Shown: positions 7,651 through 16,562 of the stretch, in pieces | How the letters are laid out: each line of letters starts with the position of its first letter | How positions within the stretch are numbered: the first letter of the stretch is position 1 | NCBI GenBank assembly: GCA_016715945.1 | Contig: JADJXJ010000001.1 | Span: forward strand, 930,001-994,000 | From: Bacteroidota bacterium | Lineage (GTDB): Bacteria > Bacteroidota > Bacteroidia > Bacteroidales > F082 | Direction of reading: 5' to 3' | Length of the DNA: 64,000 nucleotides | The notes under the pieces: generated by a model | Database searches by the model: none | What the model was told of the DNA's origin: nothing | Seen by the model: the letters and a program-made list of their open reading frames with translations, nothing else | Translations under genes and position numbers: made by a program

Positions 7651-8684
7651 AATTGTATCTTATTTGTGAAAAATGATTTCCAGTCGAAAGTGCCCGACAT
7701 AAAATCGGTTTTATCGGCTATGTTGTACAGATTGTAGAACTTGATTTTGTTGCGCATGGTTTCGAAGAACTTACCGCTTGCCTGGCCCCTGAGCAAACCT
7801 AAGGTGATCACATAGGTCTGCACGTTCAGGCCGAATTTCTGACGCAATGCACTCATTTTCATGATATCATTCAACACTGGTTCACTGCTTTTGCCCTTGC
7901 TCACCTTGAGCTCGAGCATATGCAGTGTGTTGTTCATCACAAAAACAAAGTCCACTTCCTGATTGGCCGGTTCGGTTTCAGTCTGGGTGTAAATAAAAAC
8001 ACTGCGGCCGATCTGCTGGTCGTCCAGGTCTAACTTTCTAAGATTGTGATAGACATAATCTTCAAACCAGGTACCGGGCAGGTTTTCCGGATTCACTTTG
8101 AATTTGCACGCATCCTGCGCCATTTTTAGCGGAAAATTTTCAAGCTGAAATTTTTTTTGTCTGAATGCCCTGAAAATTTTTTCTGAGTCATTGGCATCAA
8201 AAAACGGTTCCAGGCTGTCGTTGTTGTAGAGCAGGCCACACGCAGTAAGGTATTCGTCCAGATTGAGCCTGACAGTGAGCGGCACTGTCAGTGTCCGGAA
8301 CTGAGGATTGAGCTGAAGATAGGCCGGCTGACCCAGTGGGAGATAGATAAACTCGCTACGCTCAGCAGGAAAGCTGCTGTAAACAAGCATACTTAGCAGT
8401 TTGGTTCCACCCGTAATATTGACCAGAAAACGGGTATCGGCAGGAAACAATCCTACAAAAGCACGCAGTTTCTGCATCCCGTTTGCAAGATTGTTCGTAT
8501 CAATCAGGCGGGTTTTGCAGGATTTTGCGGGCAATTGACACGCCTCTATGATGGCAGCGGTTTTTTTCCGCGCTTCCATTTCGGCCGTGGTCACAAACAG
8601 CCACGTATCCACCTCATGCCGCTTTTCCTTGATAAGCAGCACATTGGGGATGGTTTGTTCCGATACAATGCTTACGAGTACCAT
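7647..8684 (-). CDS. Card1/Can2-like CARF nuclease, paralogue 1
   Basis: 345 residues with the same plan as its downstream paralogue. The CARF domain has VSIVSEQTIPNVLLIKE and NITGGTKL (89-96). The nuclease domain has GTWFEDYVYHNL, Asp245 in EVDFVFVM and Glu258-x-Lys260 in LHMLELKVS. Both proteins share the domain order but differ widely in between, so the duplication is old. It lies 3 bases after csm5. Two catalytically intact copies in tandem could form homodimers of different ligand preference or a heterodimer; the sequence does not decide. Confidence 0.87.
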   Translation of the reverse strand: MVLVSIVSEQTIPNVLLIKEKRHEVDTWLFVTTAEMEARKKTAAIIEACQLPAKSCKTRLIDTNNLANGMQKLRAFVGLFPADTRFLVNITGGTKLLSMLVYSSFPAERSEFIYLPLGQPAYLQLNPQFRTLTVPLTVRLNLDEYLTACGLLYNNDSLEPFFDANDSEKIFRAFRQKKFQLENFPLKMAQDACKFKVNPENLPGTWFEDYVYHNLRKLDLDDQQIGRSVFIYTQTETEPANQEVDFVFVMNNTLHMLELKVSKGKSSEPVLNDIMKMSALRQKFGLNVQTYVITLGLLRGQASGKFFETMRNKIKFYNLYNIADKTDFMSGTFDWKSFFTNKIQL

Positions 8685-8687
8685 ACA

Positions 8688-9779
8688 TCAATCCGGCAAG
8701 TAAGTGAGCAGGACGTAGCCCATCGGTAGCATGACAAGCCCATCCTCGGTGTCGTAAAATGATATCCGGCGCGATTTATACCTCCTTCCATTAAGCTGAT
8801 TAATCACTGTTGATGTATGATCCGGTCGCTGCCAGTCGCCGGTAATGGCATGAAAACCACTTCCACTGGCCAATCGGAACAAGCAACTATCTTTTTCTTG
8901 CAGGAAATCAAGCAGATAATCTATATTTTCGATGATTCCATCAATCCTATCAGCCTGATTATAGTGATCAAAAAACCGCTTTTCAGCCATAAGAAATGAT
9001 CGTGTATGGCCATTGATTATATTGAAAAGATGTCGGATATCAGCATGAATCAACTGATTCTGCGATTCATATCGCGCTGGCCTGCGTGCATTTTGTTGCC
9101 TGTAAAAAAGATCGAACAAAGTATCGCTGATCATAAGGTCGAAGGTGGAAGGTTCTTTTATTCTGATGGTTTCGTAGGTTGTAACAAAACCGTTGGGACT
9201 GAAATTACGTGTAGTATTGTGATGTAACGCATGTTTCCATCCACCTACCCACTGTCCTCCTTCCGTTCGGAGGTTGAATATTTTTGCATTGATGAGGCTG
9301 GTGTTGTTGAATTGCACATCACCCACCCTGATGAAACGCATAAAATCATTGTTATCGTTCAAACGACCGAAAACTTCCTCATTTGTTATTTCCTGTCCAC
9401 GCAAATGCTTGAACAATACCGAGCGCAAGGCCCCTTTGATTGAGCTTCCGGGCACGATTGGCTTTCCGGTCAGCCCGTTGCGCACATGGGCTTTAATACT
9501 TCCCCCGGGTTTTCGCGTTACGGGTACGCGCCTGAGCACAAGTTCCGGATTTTGCTGAACAAGATTTTTGATCTGGTTTTCATCAGCATTAAGCAGGTAA
9601 GTTGTGTAGCGGTCCAAAAACTTTGCTGCTGCTTTCTGTTGATTGATAAATATGACTTGTCGTCCTCTTTCGTCATAAAAATAATCAATCCCTTGCTGGT
9701 AGTGTTTCTCGGAGGCGGCCCCCACATGCAGTGGGGTGATCACCTCCATTTTGATGCGGTATTTTCTGTTTACACCCAT
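8688..9779 (-). CDS. csm5: Type III-A RAMP protein Csm5
   Basis: 363 residues. It begins with a RAMP ferredoxin-like strand (KYRIKMEVITPLHVGAAS) and carries the glycine-rich RAMP loop GSSIKGALRSVLFKHLRG, as in Csm5. Csm5 caps the 3' end of the crRNA in the Csm effector complex and recruits RNases for crRNA maturation. It overlaps csm4 by 10 bases and is followed after 3 bases by the first Card1-like gene. Its place after csm4 is the usual III-A order. Confidence 0.88.
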   Translation of the reverse strand: MGVNRKYRIKMEVITPLHVGAASEKHYQQGIDYFYDERGRQVIFINQQKAAAKFLDRYTTYLLNADENQIKNLVQQNPELVLRRVPVTRKPGGSIKAHVRNGLTGKPIVPGSSIKGALRSVLFKHLRGQEITNEEVFGRLNDNNDFMRFIRVGDVQFNNTSLINAKIFNLRTEGGQWVGGWKHALHHNTTRNFSPNGFVTTYETIRIKEPSTFDLMISDTLFDLFYRQQNARRPARYESQNQLIHADIRHLFNIINGHTRSFLMAEKRFFDHYNQADRIDGIIENIDYLLDFLQEKDSCLFRLASGSGFHAITGDWQRPDHTSTVINQLNGRRYKSRRISFYDTEDGLVMLPMGYVLLTYLPD

Positions 9780-10807
9780 GACGACTGGTTTTTGATGGGA
9801 ACGAAAATGGTTTTGCCGTTTCGATAGATGCGGTGTTGCAGTTGCTGACGGATAAAGTCAGCTTTCGGGGTCAGGTCGGCAATACGACCCAGTACGAGCG
9901 GTCTGTCAGCCGTTTTGTGTTTTAATACCGTGCCCAGGTCGAACGCATGAATATCGTTTTTGCGAGAGGTAATGGCCGGTGGTGTGGTAATCCATCCGCC
10001 GCGCCGGATAATGCGGAAACCCATAAGCCTGGAGGCCATAATTTTGTCGGTAACAAGCTCCTCTTCAGGGATGTACAGTCCAAGGCTCATCAGGCAATCC
10101 GATTCAGGAAGGTTGAGCGACAATTCAGCTTTCGACCACTCAAACTGTCCGTTGCCCACATTTCGGTCCGTACCCAGGCCGGCATCCTTCAACACCTCCA
10201 GGCCTTTCTCGAGCAGGCTGAGGCTTTCCGGCTGCCCCATCGCCAGGAAGTAAAGACCGGCATCGCTGTCGAACATGATTCTTTCCATATAAAACGGACG
10301 CGGCTGTGCCTGTTCATCATGATCGGGCGAATAGCGTGGCACCTGCACCCTGGCAGCCACCCAGCGGGCATATGGTGCGGTTTTGGGCTCCCTGACCGAC
10401 AGGAAACCACCCTCGCGGATATGGGCTTCGTCCGCAATCCGATACAAGGATTTGCCCTCCAGCAGCTGCTCAAAATAGTACTGGTCAACCCAGGTAATTT
10501 TTTTAAGTTTTTTGTGTTCGGCAAGCCGTTCTTTAGGCATTTCGTTGAATAGCAGCGGCTTAGGGAAGTAATGAATTACCGAGTCGTCGCTGGCTTTCAC
10601 AAAGGGAAACAACGAAGAGATGGTAAAACTCTCCTGAATTGATTCAGACATGTCCGTACCCACCGCAGCCAATGCTGCGGTGAGGGCGGCATACATGCTG
10701 TCGGAATGATAGGTGCCCAGGCTCCGGCCATAGTCGTCCATGGCATCGCCAAAATGCACCGGCGCTCTGAAACGCAATGAGTAAAGGCTAAATTTATGCA
10801 CTGCCAT
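9770..10807 (-). CDS. csm4: Type III-A RAMP protein Csm4
   Basis: 345 residues. The N-terminus LYSLRFRAPVHFGDAM followed by YHSDSMYAALTAAL is characteristic of Csm4/Cas5-like RAMP proteins. A glycine-rich segment, DAGLGTDRNVGNGQFEW, lies about residues 210-225. Csm4 binds the 5' repeat tag of the crRNA and contacts Cas10 in the complex. It starts 2 bases after the csm3 stop and overlaps csm5 by 10 bases. Confidence 0.88.
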   Translation of the reverse strand: MAVHKFSLYSLRFRAPVHFGDAMDDYGRSLGTYHSDSMYAALTAALAAVGTDMSESIQESFTISSLFPFVKASDDSVIHYFPKPLLFNEMPKERLAEHKKLKKITWVDQYYFEQLLEGKSLYRIADEAHIREGGFLSVREPKTAPYARWVAARVQVPRYSPDHDEQAQPRPFYMERIMFDSDAGLYFLAMGQPESLSLLEKGLEVLKDAGLGTDRNVGNGQFEWSKAELSLNLPESDCLMSLGLYIPEEELVTDKIMASRLMGFRIIRRGGWITTPPAITSRKNDIHAFDLGTVLKHKTADRPLVLGRIADLTPKADFIRQQLQHRIYRNGKTIFVPIKNQSSWV

Positions 10808-10809
10808 AA

Positions 10810-11442
10810 CTATCGGGTAAAATAATCCTGGAATTGCACCTCCTGTTCATGCACTTTGGTCAACTTTACCTGACCATAGCCTCTGGATCCATTACCGCCC
10901 AGGTAATCGTTTTCGAGCGCCCTGATCCCACGCTCCAACAGTTCTTTTGAGCGCTGACCATCAGCGTCATTGTTCCAGACATTGATGACTACTTCTACAT
11001 TGAATTTTGCTCCGGCCGGCACACGTTCCACCTGCCTGGGATTATCAGCGACGCCCCTGACCCTGTCAATGCTATTTTCAAACTTGACTTCTGTGACGTC
11101 GAGGTCTGTAAACTCTGATTTGCTAAGGGCTTCAAAACTTTCCGGAGTAAGGTAAGCATCTCTGAAAATCAGCTTTGAAGGAAGGTTGTCCTGCGAATAA
11201 CCAAAAACCTGATTTATTTCGCCATTGCCTCCAACGCTGGCACAACCTGCAATCTGTTCGAGCAGGCAGCGGATTTTTCCTTTCAAGCTACTTCCGGGAA
11301 TGTAGGGCTGGTTATCCAGTCCACGCCGGATGACGGTTTTGTCCAAACCGCCGATTTCAACATTTTCTTTGCTGCCACCAATGTGCATTCCGGTGAGCAA
11401 TTCAAGATTGTATCTGAGAATGATTTTTTTAATGAGTGCCAT
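10810..11442 (-). CDS. csm3: Type III-A backbone RAMP and target-RNA nuclease Csm3
   Basis: 210 residues, the normal length. It begins KIILRYNLELLTGMHIGG. Asp34 in EIGGLDKTVIR matches the conserved catalytic aspartate of Csm3, which cuts target RNA every six nucleotides. The RAMP loop GSSLKGKIRCLLEQ and a C-terminal LGGNGSRGYGQVKL follow. Several Csm3 copies form the filament along the crRNA. The catalytic Asp suggests the complex can destroy its target and so stop cyclic oligoadenylate signalling. Confidence 0.92.
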   Translation of the reverse strand: MALIKKIILRYNLELLTGMHIGGSKENVEIGGLDKTVIRRGLDNQPYIPGSSLKGKIRCLLEQIAGCASVGGNGEINQVFGYSQDNLPSKLIFRDAYLTPESFEALSKSEFTDLDVTEVKFENSIDRVRGVADNPRQVERVPAGAKFNVEVVINVWNNDADGQRSKELLERGIRALENDYLGGNGSRGYGQVKLTKVHEQEVQFQDYFTR

Positions 11443-11470
11443 AATTTTTGCTTTTTAAGGTTATTAATGA

Positions 11471-11872
11471 TTATTTGCCGCCATGAAACTTATGATAAGC
11501 TACAACTGCCTCAACCAGTTTGACAAAATTTGTATAATCGTCCTTATTGCCTGGGCGCACGTAACCAAGACCAGGGACAATCTCATCAAAGAAATCTTTG
11601 ATTTTTGATGTATAGACAATATTCGTACCTTGTTTGGAGGCTACTCTTCCGACCGCATAAGCCAGCTTGGGTTTAAGCATCCTGATATCATCCTGGTACC
11701 TAAGTGGATCAGCCTGGATGCGCTTGAGTTCTCCGAAAAACTTTCTGATCTGTGAAGTGGTCAACGCATGCCTTGGCCCTGCAGGCACTGTAAGCTGTTG
11801 CCCAAACTGGTTTGCCCAGTTAATGGCATCATCGGTGATGCCTTCCTGAATCCATTCTCTTCTGATTGGCAT
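11471..11872 (-). CDS. csm2: Type III-A small subunit Csm2
   Basis: 133 residues, small and helical, as expected for Csm2 (the Cas11-like subunit that lines the complex opposite Csm3). Typical segments are LTTSQIRKFFGELKRI (about 39-54) and MLKPKLAYAVGR. It sits between cas10 (20 bases) and csm3 (28 bases), the canonical place. Csm2 has no catalytic activity and contacts crRNA and target. Confidence 0.88.
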   Translation of the reverse strand: MPIRREWIQEGITDDAINWANQFGQQLTVPAGPRHALTTSQIRKFFGELKRIQADPLRYQDDIRMLKPKLAYAVGRVASKQGTNIVYTSKIKDFFDEIVPGLGYVRPGNKDDYTNFVKLVEAVVAYHKFHGGK

Positions 11873-11891
11873 AATTTTAATGTTTTAAGAG

Positions 11892-14609
11892 TTAGTTAAA
11901 TCTTAATTCCAGTTCTGCCCATCGGGCTGCGATACCCAGCAAATCGTAGTTTCGGCCGCGCCCTGCAAACAAATCAAGGCGTAATTGCGCGAGCAACTCC
12001 CTTACGCTTTGCTGATTGTGGTATTTACTTTCCAGACGTTTGATAGCATAAGCTGCCTGCCATTTGTATGAAAAATCTGGCTTTTCGCCGGGATATCTTG
12101 CTTTGAAATCGTCAAGCCTGCGCTTACGGTTCGAGTAGGCCATAATCCTGTGCAGGATATTTTTGGGTGTGCCGGGTTGAGAGAGCACATGCAAAAATTG
12201 ATTCTTCCATCGCTGGACGTAGCCGAACTCTTCGCTCCAGCTAAGCGGCACATCGAACACGGTAACAGCATTTTTCTGCTTGTTGTTGAAGCCTTTGGCC
12301 TTCTTCTCTGCCTCGTCCGCCATATCGGCAGCTTTGCGAATGGGGAATTTGCCGTGCACCATCACCAGTCCACCGGATATACTCAGGTCGTTGCGCCTTA
12401 CGAACAGGGCAAACTTTTGCCGGATCGTCGCTGACAGTTCAAGCACCTTGTCCCATCGGCCAAAAATGAAGAGGTCGTCTCCGCCGCTGTAAAGGATGTT
12501 CACATGGTCGCGGAATTCTGAGCTGTTTCTGATGGTGTTCAGGTAACCACTGAAGAACACATCCAGAAGCGAGGAGAGCGTGGCGTAGAACGAAAAAGTG
12601 CGCATGCCATCGGGGATGCGGTTTACAAAAACATCGCCCAGGCCGTCAACGTCCATGCGTAAAATTCCCAGGTACGATTCGGAGTCTTTGACGTATTGCT
12701 TGTAGCGTGTAAGTTCATTGGCAGTTTTTGCCCTTTCAGGCGCATTCGCGCCACTGAATCCGGCCTGCTCATTGCCACCATAAAACCTGAAACCATAACT
12801 TATACTGCTTCCTTTTTTGCCAACAAGGAAATCCGTATTGTTCAGGCGGGTAATCCGGCTATTGTCGGCCGAAGTGATTGATGCAAAAACTTCTTCGCTT
12901 ATTATGTAATGCCTGTAGCCAAGCAATTCGATGAAAGGCAGTTTGAGGCCGGCAAGCTGTGTCTGTTCGGTGTTGGCAGTGATGATGAAATCAGCTTTTT
13001 TCAACGCCTTCCCCAGTTCAATTTGTTCGTAAACCGACTTTTCGACATACGATTCAAACTCATCTTCCTCGTCCTTGTCGAGTTTTCTGGCTTTTCCTTT
13101 TTTGATAAGCACGCCTGTAACTGCACAGACTTCTCCATCAGGATCATACTGCAAGGCTTCGTGTTCTTCGTCGAACAAGCTGGCGGGATCATCTTTCACC
13201 ACTTCCAGAAACACCCTTGTTTTGGCTTTCTGCAACTTTTCGCTCAGGGCTTGCCACAGTTCTGCAAGTCCGCTTGATTTTTCATCAATAGCTGCAGCTG
13301 AAGCATTGTCATCGGTTTTGAACATCACCTTGCTGGCGCCGGATGAGGTATCATATTTAAATGGTATCCACTCGAGCAGGAAGGCCACCTTGCCATGATG
13401 CTTTGCCCAGAGCTCCTTTTCTGCCATCCGGCGAATCTCTGCAAGGGCATTGCAAACAGCTTCGGTATTGGGCAGCACCATATAGAATTTTCCACCCGAG
13501 GCATACACTACGTGTGCGTGGGAGGCTTTAATACGCTCGTGCTCAATAATTTTGAGCAGGATGGTGTCGATGAGCATCTGCAGGTAAAACGATCGCCCTT
13601 TGAGACTCAGGGCTGCCCTGCGGCTCGAGATGTTGTAAATGAAATCCTGAATGCCTGAGATGTCGCCCCCGACCAGAAGCACGGGAAAGACATCCTGCAT
13701 TGGGCTCCAGCGATTCGTGGACTCCGATTTCTGCCAGTCCTGCCCATTCTCCTGGAAATGCCTGTAGAGCGATTGCGCGAAAGCTGCTGTGAGCCTGAGG
13801 TGGTCGTACAAACTCACGTGTGCCATGTCTTTGGTATTCGACGGGATGCACCAGCAGTATTTGCGCAACAGATTGAGCAGGCTCTCAAAGAAACATTCAA
13901 ATGATCCTTTAGGCAGCTTTTCAAACTCCTCCTCAAACTGTTTCCACAAATTGTTGTAGAGGTCCTGGCTGAGGAGGTTGGTTTCGCTCTCTACGGCAAA
14001 AGGGAAAATAGCATCTGCCTGGGCAATGTTCAGCGGTTTGAGTGGAAACACATGTTCCGAAGCTTCGGGATTGGGTTTCTCGTCTGGAGTTGAGATGAGG
14101 TCGAACACCGAGCGCAAAGGTCTACGCTTGTGAAAATCGCGCCCAAATTTGATTTTTGCTGCCTCACCCTCTTCTTTTTCAAAGGTTGTGTCAACAGTGC
14201 GGTCAATGCCGGCGCTCCACCAGTCAGCCAGCCGGACAAAGTCCTGCAGATCGCTTTTGGGTTCGTGGTGCCTGCAGGCAAGATTGATCACATTGTCCGA
14301 TTGATCCTTGCCCGAAAAGACACTCTCGGTCATGCCGGGAATCTCGTTCAATTTTTGCCTGATGCGGTCGTTTTCGAAAAACTGGCTGGTCCAGACCACA
14401 TGATGGTATCCGAACCTGCCCGTTTTGTTGGGAGGACACATTTCCTGGGCAAGGTTAAAGGAAGTATCCTTCACCCCGCATTCCGGATTCTTTTGCTCGC
14501 CCTTGAAAAGCGGGGCATCTGCACGTTGGTAAAACTTGCCAATATCGTGCAGCAGACCAGCCAGAAGCAAGCGCTGTTCGTTGGTTAATGTTTCATTCAT
14601 ATGCGCCAT
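11892..14609 (-). CDS. cas10: Cas10/Csm1, large subunit and cyclic oligoadenylate synthase
   Basis: About 905 residues from the chosen start. The HD nuclease domain begins at once (LLLAGLLHDIGKFYQ, His-Asp near residue 21). The first palm-like domain carries LLVGGDISGIQDFIYNIS. The second palm has YSGGDDLFIFG (GGDD at about 709-712, near 12,474-12,485), the active site for cyclic oligoadenylate synthesis from ATP. Both activities therefore look intact. The reading frame is open further upstream to 14,732, but those codons overlap cas6; the first ATG after the cas6 stop is at 14,609 (MAHMNETL), with a second at 14,600. Its product would activate the two Card1-like nucleases. Confidence 0.93.
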   Translation of the reverse strand: MAHMNETLTNEQRLLLAGLLHDIGKFYQRADAPLFKGEQKNPECGVKDTSFNLAQEMCPPNKTGRFGYHHVVWTSQFFENDRIRQKLNEIPGMTESVFSGKDQSDNVINLACRHHEPKSDLQDFVRLADWWSAGIDRTVDTTFEKEEGEAAKIKFGRDFHKRRPLRSVFDLISTPDEKPNPEASEHVFPLKPLNIAQADAIFPFAVESETNLLSQDLYNNLWKQFEEEFEKLPKGSFECFFESLLNLLRKYCWCIPSNTKDMAHVSLYDHLRLTAAFAQSLYRHFQENGQDWQKSESTNRWSPMQDVFPVLLVGGDISGIQDFIYNISSRRAALSLKGRSFYLQMLIDTILLKIIEHERIKASHAHVVYASGGKFYMVLPNTEAVCNALAEIRRMAEKELWAKHHGKVAFLLEWIPFKYDTSSGASKVMFKTDDNASAAAIDEKSSGLAELWQALSEKLQKAKTRVFLEVVKDDPASLFDEEHEALQYDPDGEVCAVTGVLIKKGKARKLDKDEEDEFESYVEKSVYEQIELGKALKKADFIITANTEQTQLAGLKLPFIELLGYRHYIISEEVFASITSADNSRITRLNNTDFLVGKKGSSISYGFRFYGGNEQAGFSGANAPERAKTANELTRYKQYVKDSESYLGILRMDVDGLGDVFVNRIPDGMRTFSFYATLSSLLDVFFSGYLNTIRNSSEFRDHVNILYSGGDDLFIFGRWDKVLELSATIRQKFALFVRRNDLSISGGLVMVHGKFPIRKAADMADEAEKKAKGFNNKQKNAVTVFDVPLSWSEEFGYVQRWKNQFLHVLSQPGTPKNILHRIMAYSNRKRRLDDFKARYPGEKPDFSYKWQAAYAIKRLESKYHNQQSVRELLAQLRLDLFAGRGRNYDLLGIAARWAELELRFN

Positions 14610-14613
14610 TTGG

Positions 14614-15309
14614 TTATGAATTGTTTTCCGATAGTTTTTCACGTTTGCGTTGCACCACCCCAAAACCAGTGCTTGCGCCTTTGCCCAGCCCAAGGTAATT
14701 GGGGAGGAAAACGTTGGTGCGAAAATCCACACTGAATCCCATGAGCTTTTGTCCTTTATAGGTTACCAGGCGGGGTTCGCGCATGTTGGTGATGAAAAGT
14801 TTCACAGGTTTTTCGATGGTCCAGTCTATGCCTTTGGCAAACGAGATGATGTTGCCGGTGAGGGTGCGCTGCAAAAGGTCAATTTTTTCGGCCAGCCCAT
14901 CCATCTCCTGATAACGTTGATAGTTTTCGCTGTTCAGCGCCAGCCAGTTGTCAATGCGGTAATCCCACAACTTATCCCACACCTGCATGGTTTGCTGATT
15001 AAGGTGAAGGTTGGAAATTTTCAGCTCATAGGGTCGCTCGCCCAGAAACAGACCAAGCTGCATATGCTCGAAAAAATGATGGATCTCGTCCACCCCTTCG
15101 TCCAGGCTCATAATCATGGGCTTATTGCGCACCTGCTTGTATTGTATGAGCGGATAAGAATACCTGTAGCTTTCTTTCAGGTGGTTGTGAAAAAGCACAT
15201 GCTCCCTGCCTGCAGTTGCGATAACCGCCCCCCGGAAGGCAGGCACCTCCCAGGGGTGAATATCATTTTCGAACTGCACCTGCAACAAACGTATCTTCTT
15301 GAATGACAT
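14614..15309 (-). CDS. cas6: crRNA-processing endoribonuclease Cas6
   Basis: 231 residues, the first gene of the interference operon. It shows the Cas6/RAMP pattern: an N-terminal strand (KKIRLLQVQFEND), a domain-swapped second half, and the C-terminal glycine-rich loop YLGLGKGASTGFGVVQ. Cas6 cuts the long CRISPR transcript within the repeats. His41 (NHLKES) is a candidate for the general base, but the catalytic set varies between Cas6 groups and I cannot assign it. A Cas6 implies that an array exists outside this window. Confidence 0.88.
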   Translation of the reverse strand: MSFKKIRLLQVQFENDIHPWEVPAFRGAVIATAGREHVLFHNHLKESYRYSYPLIQYKQVRNKPMIMSLDEGVDEIHHFFEHMQLGLFLGERPYELKISNLHLNQQTMQVWDKLWDYRIDNWLALNSENYQRYQEMDGLAEKIDLLQRTLTGNIISFAKGIDWTIEKPVKLFITNMREPRLVTYKGQKLMGFSVDFRTNVFLPNYLGLGKGASTGFGVVQRKREKLSENNS

Positions 15310-15501
15310 TAAATTATGTATTGATGAACACTTGATTCGATTACGCTAAAGAACTCATGCGCTGTTTTTTTTGGTTGGCCTCCATAAAGATAGGAAATAA
15401 AGTAATGGTTTAGTCAAGAAGTATTCGGAATTTAGAATCATTCCATTTTAAGGAATCTGTGCACAACTTACATAGGTAGTATATTTGTGAAAAATAGTCT
15501 T
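15310..15501. promoter_or_regulatory. Divergent control region between cas6 and the WYL regulator
   Basis: This 192-base region must hold the promoters for the minus-strand CRISPR operon and the plus-strand regulator. On the plus strand TATATTTG (15480-15487) fits the Bacteroidota -7 consensus TAnnTTTG, 14 bases before the ATG at 15,502. An inverted repeat ATTCC-7 bases-GGAAT (about 15440-15456), with a nearby related GGAATTTAGAAT, could be an operator for the WYL protein. No exact -7 element was found for cas6. Confidence 0.5.
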
Positions 15502-16509
15502 ATGCCCCAGTCAAAGAACGCTTCATTTCGTTACCGTGTGATTGATGAAGTGCTTCGCAACAGGCGAACAGGAGTAGATTTTCACAAGCTGCTCGAGATT
15601 GTCAGCGAGCAAATGAACGAAGCTTTTGGCAGATACAGACAAATCTCGGAAAGCACCCTGCGAAAGGATATCAGCCTGATGAAAAAGGAACCACCTTACG
15701 GATATGGCGCACCCATTAAGTGCCGGGACGGAAAATATTTTTACGATGATCCCGATTTTTCCATTCACAAAAAACCACTCAGCCAGAGCGACCTCAACAT
15801 CATCCGTAAAGCCAGCGAGCTGATGCGAAGCGTTTCGGGCATGCCCATGGGCCACCTGCTCGAAAATCTGCTCTCCAGATTCGAAAGCACCGAAGTGCAT
15901 AATTCAGCAGGCCCATTGATCCTGAGCGATTATTCCAGCAATGTCGAGGGATTGGACCATATCGACAAACTGCTCGATGCCCTACTCAACCGTTACAAAA
16001 TCAGGTTCAACTATGTACCTTTTAAAAACACCTCTTTTGTAGGGCTCATTGTCGATCCCTGGTTATTAAAGGAGTTCAACGGACGGTGGTTTCTGATCGG
16101 CAAATCATCGCATCGCGAAGGGGTTAGCGTATTTGCCCTCGACCGCATGACGATGCTCGACGTATTTAAAGATAAAAGAGCCATTGACCCCGACTACACC
16201 TTGCTTGCCCGCTACAAAGATGTGATCGGATTGTCGTTTCCCGACGATGGCAAACGGGAAGAAATTATTCTCAGGTTCGACAAGGAAAGGTACAAATACG
16301 TTAAGAGCAAGCCTATACACAAAAGCCAGAAATTGATTGGCGACGATGCCACGCACTGCCTGATTTCGTTGCAACTTGTGGTGAACAAGGAGCTGATCTC
16401 TTTGATACATTATTTTGGTCCGGACGTGGAAGTGCTTGCCCCGGCGCATTTGCGTGCCACGATAGCCCGGCACATCAATCAACTCAAAGAACGTTACGAC
16501 AAACAATAA
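15502..16509 (+). CDS. WYL-domain transcriptional regulator, divergent from the CRISPR operon
   Basis: About 335 residues. An N-terminal winged helix-turn-helix (RYRVIDEVLRN to STLRKDISLMKKE) precedes a WYL ligand domain (about 140-260) with RYKIRFNYVPFKN, the DPWLLKEFNGRWFLIGKS segment and FALDRMTMLDV. A WCX-like C-terminal part (IILRFDKERYKYV) follows. WYL regulators sense nucleic-acid fragments or nucleotides and several control CRISPR loci. The ATG at 15,502 is chosen over the GTG at 15,487, because that GTG is itself part of the probable -7 element. Regulation of the neighbouring CRISPR operon is inferred from position. Confidence 0.85.
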   Translation: MPQSKNASFRYRVIDEVLRNRRTGVDFHKLLEIVSEQMNEAFGRYRQISESTLRKDISLMKKEPPYGYGAPIKCRDGKYFYDDPDFSIHKKPLSQSDLNIIRKASELMRSVSGMPMGHLLENLLSRFESTEVHNSAGPLILSDYSSNVEGLDHIDKLLDALLNRYKIRFNYVPFKNTSFVGLIVDPWLLKEFNGRWFLIGKSSHREGVSVFALDRMTMLDVFKDKRAIDPDYTLLARYKDVIGLSFPDDGKREEIILRFDKERYKYVKSKPIHKSQKLIGDDATHCLISLQLVVNKELISLIHYFGPDVEVLAPAHLRATIARHINQLKERYDKQ

Positions 16510-16562
16510 GCCAATAGGAAGCAGCAGCGCCCGGGAGGGCCACTGCTGTTCCGGCGGGCTGC

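Noticed and set aside
14610..14732. Longer N-terminus of Cas10 starting at 14732
   Set aside because: The extra 41 codons overlap cas6 and lie before the HD domain, which in Cas10 begins close to the N-terminus.
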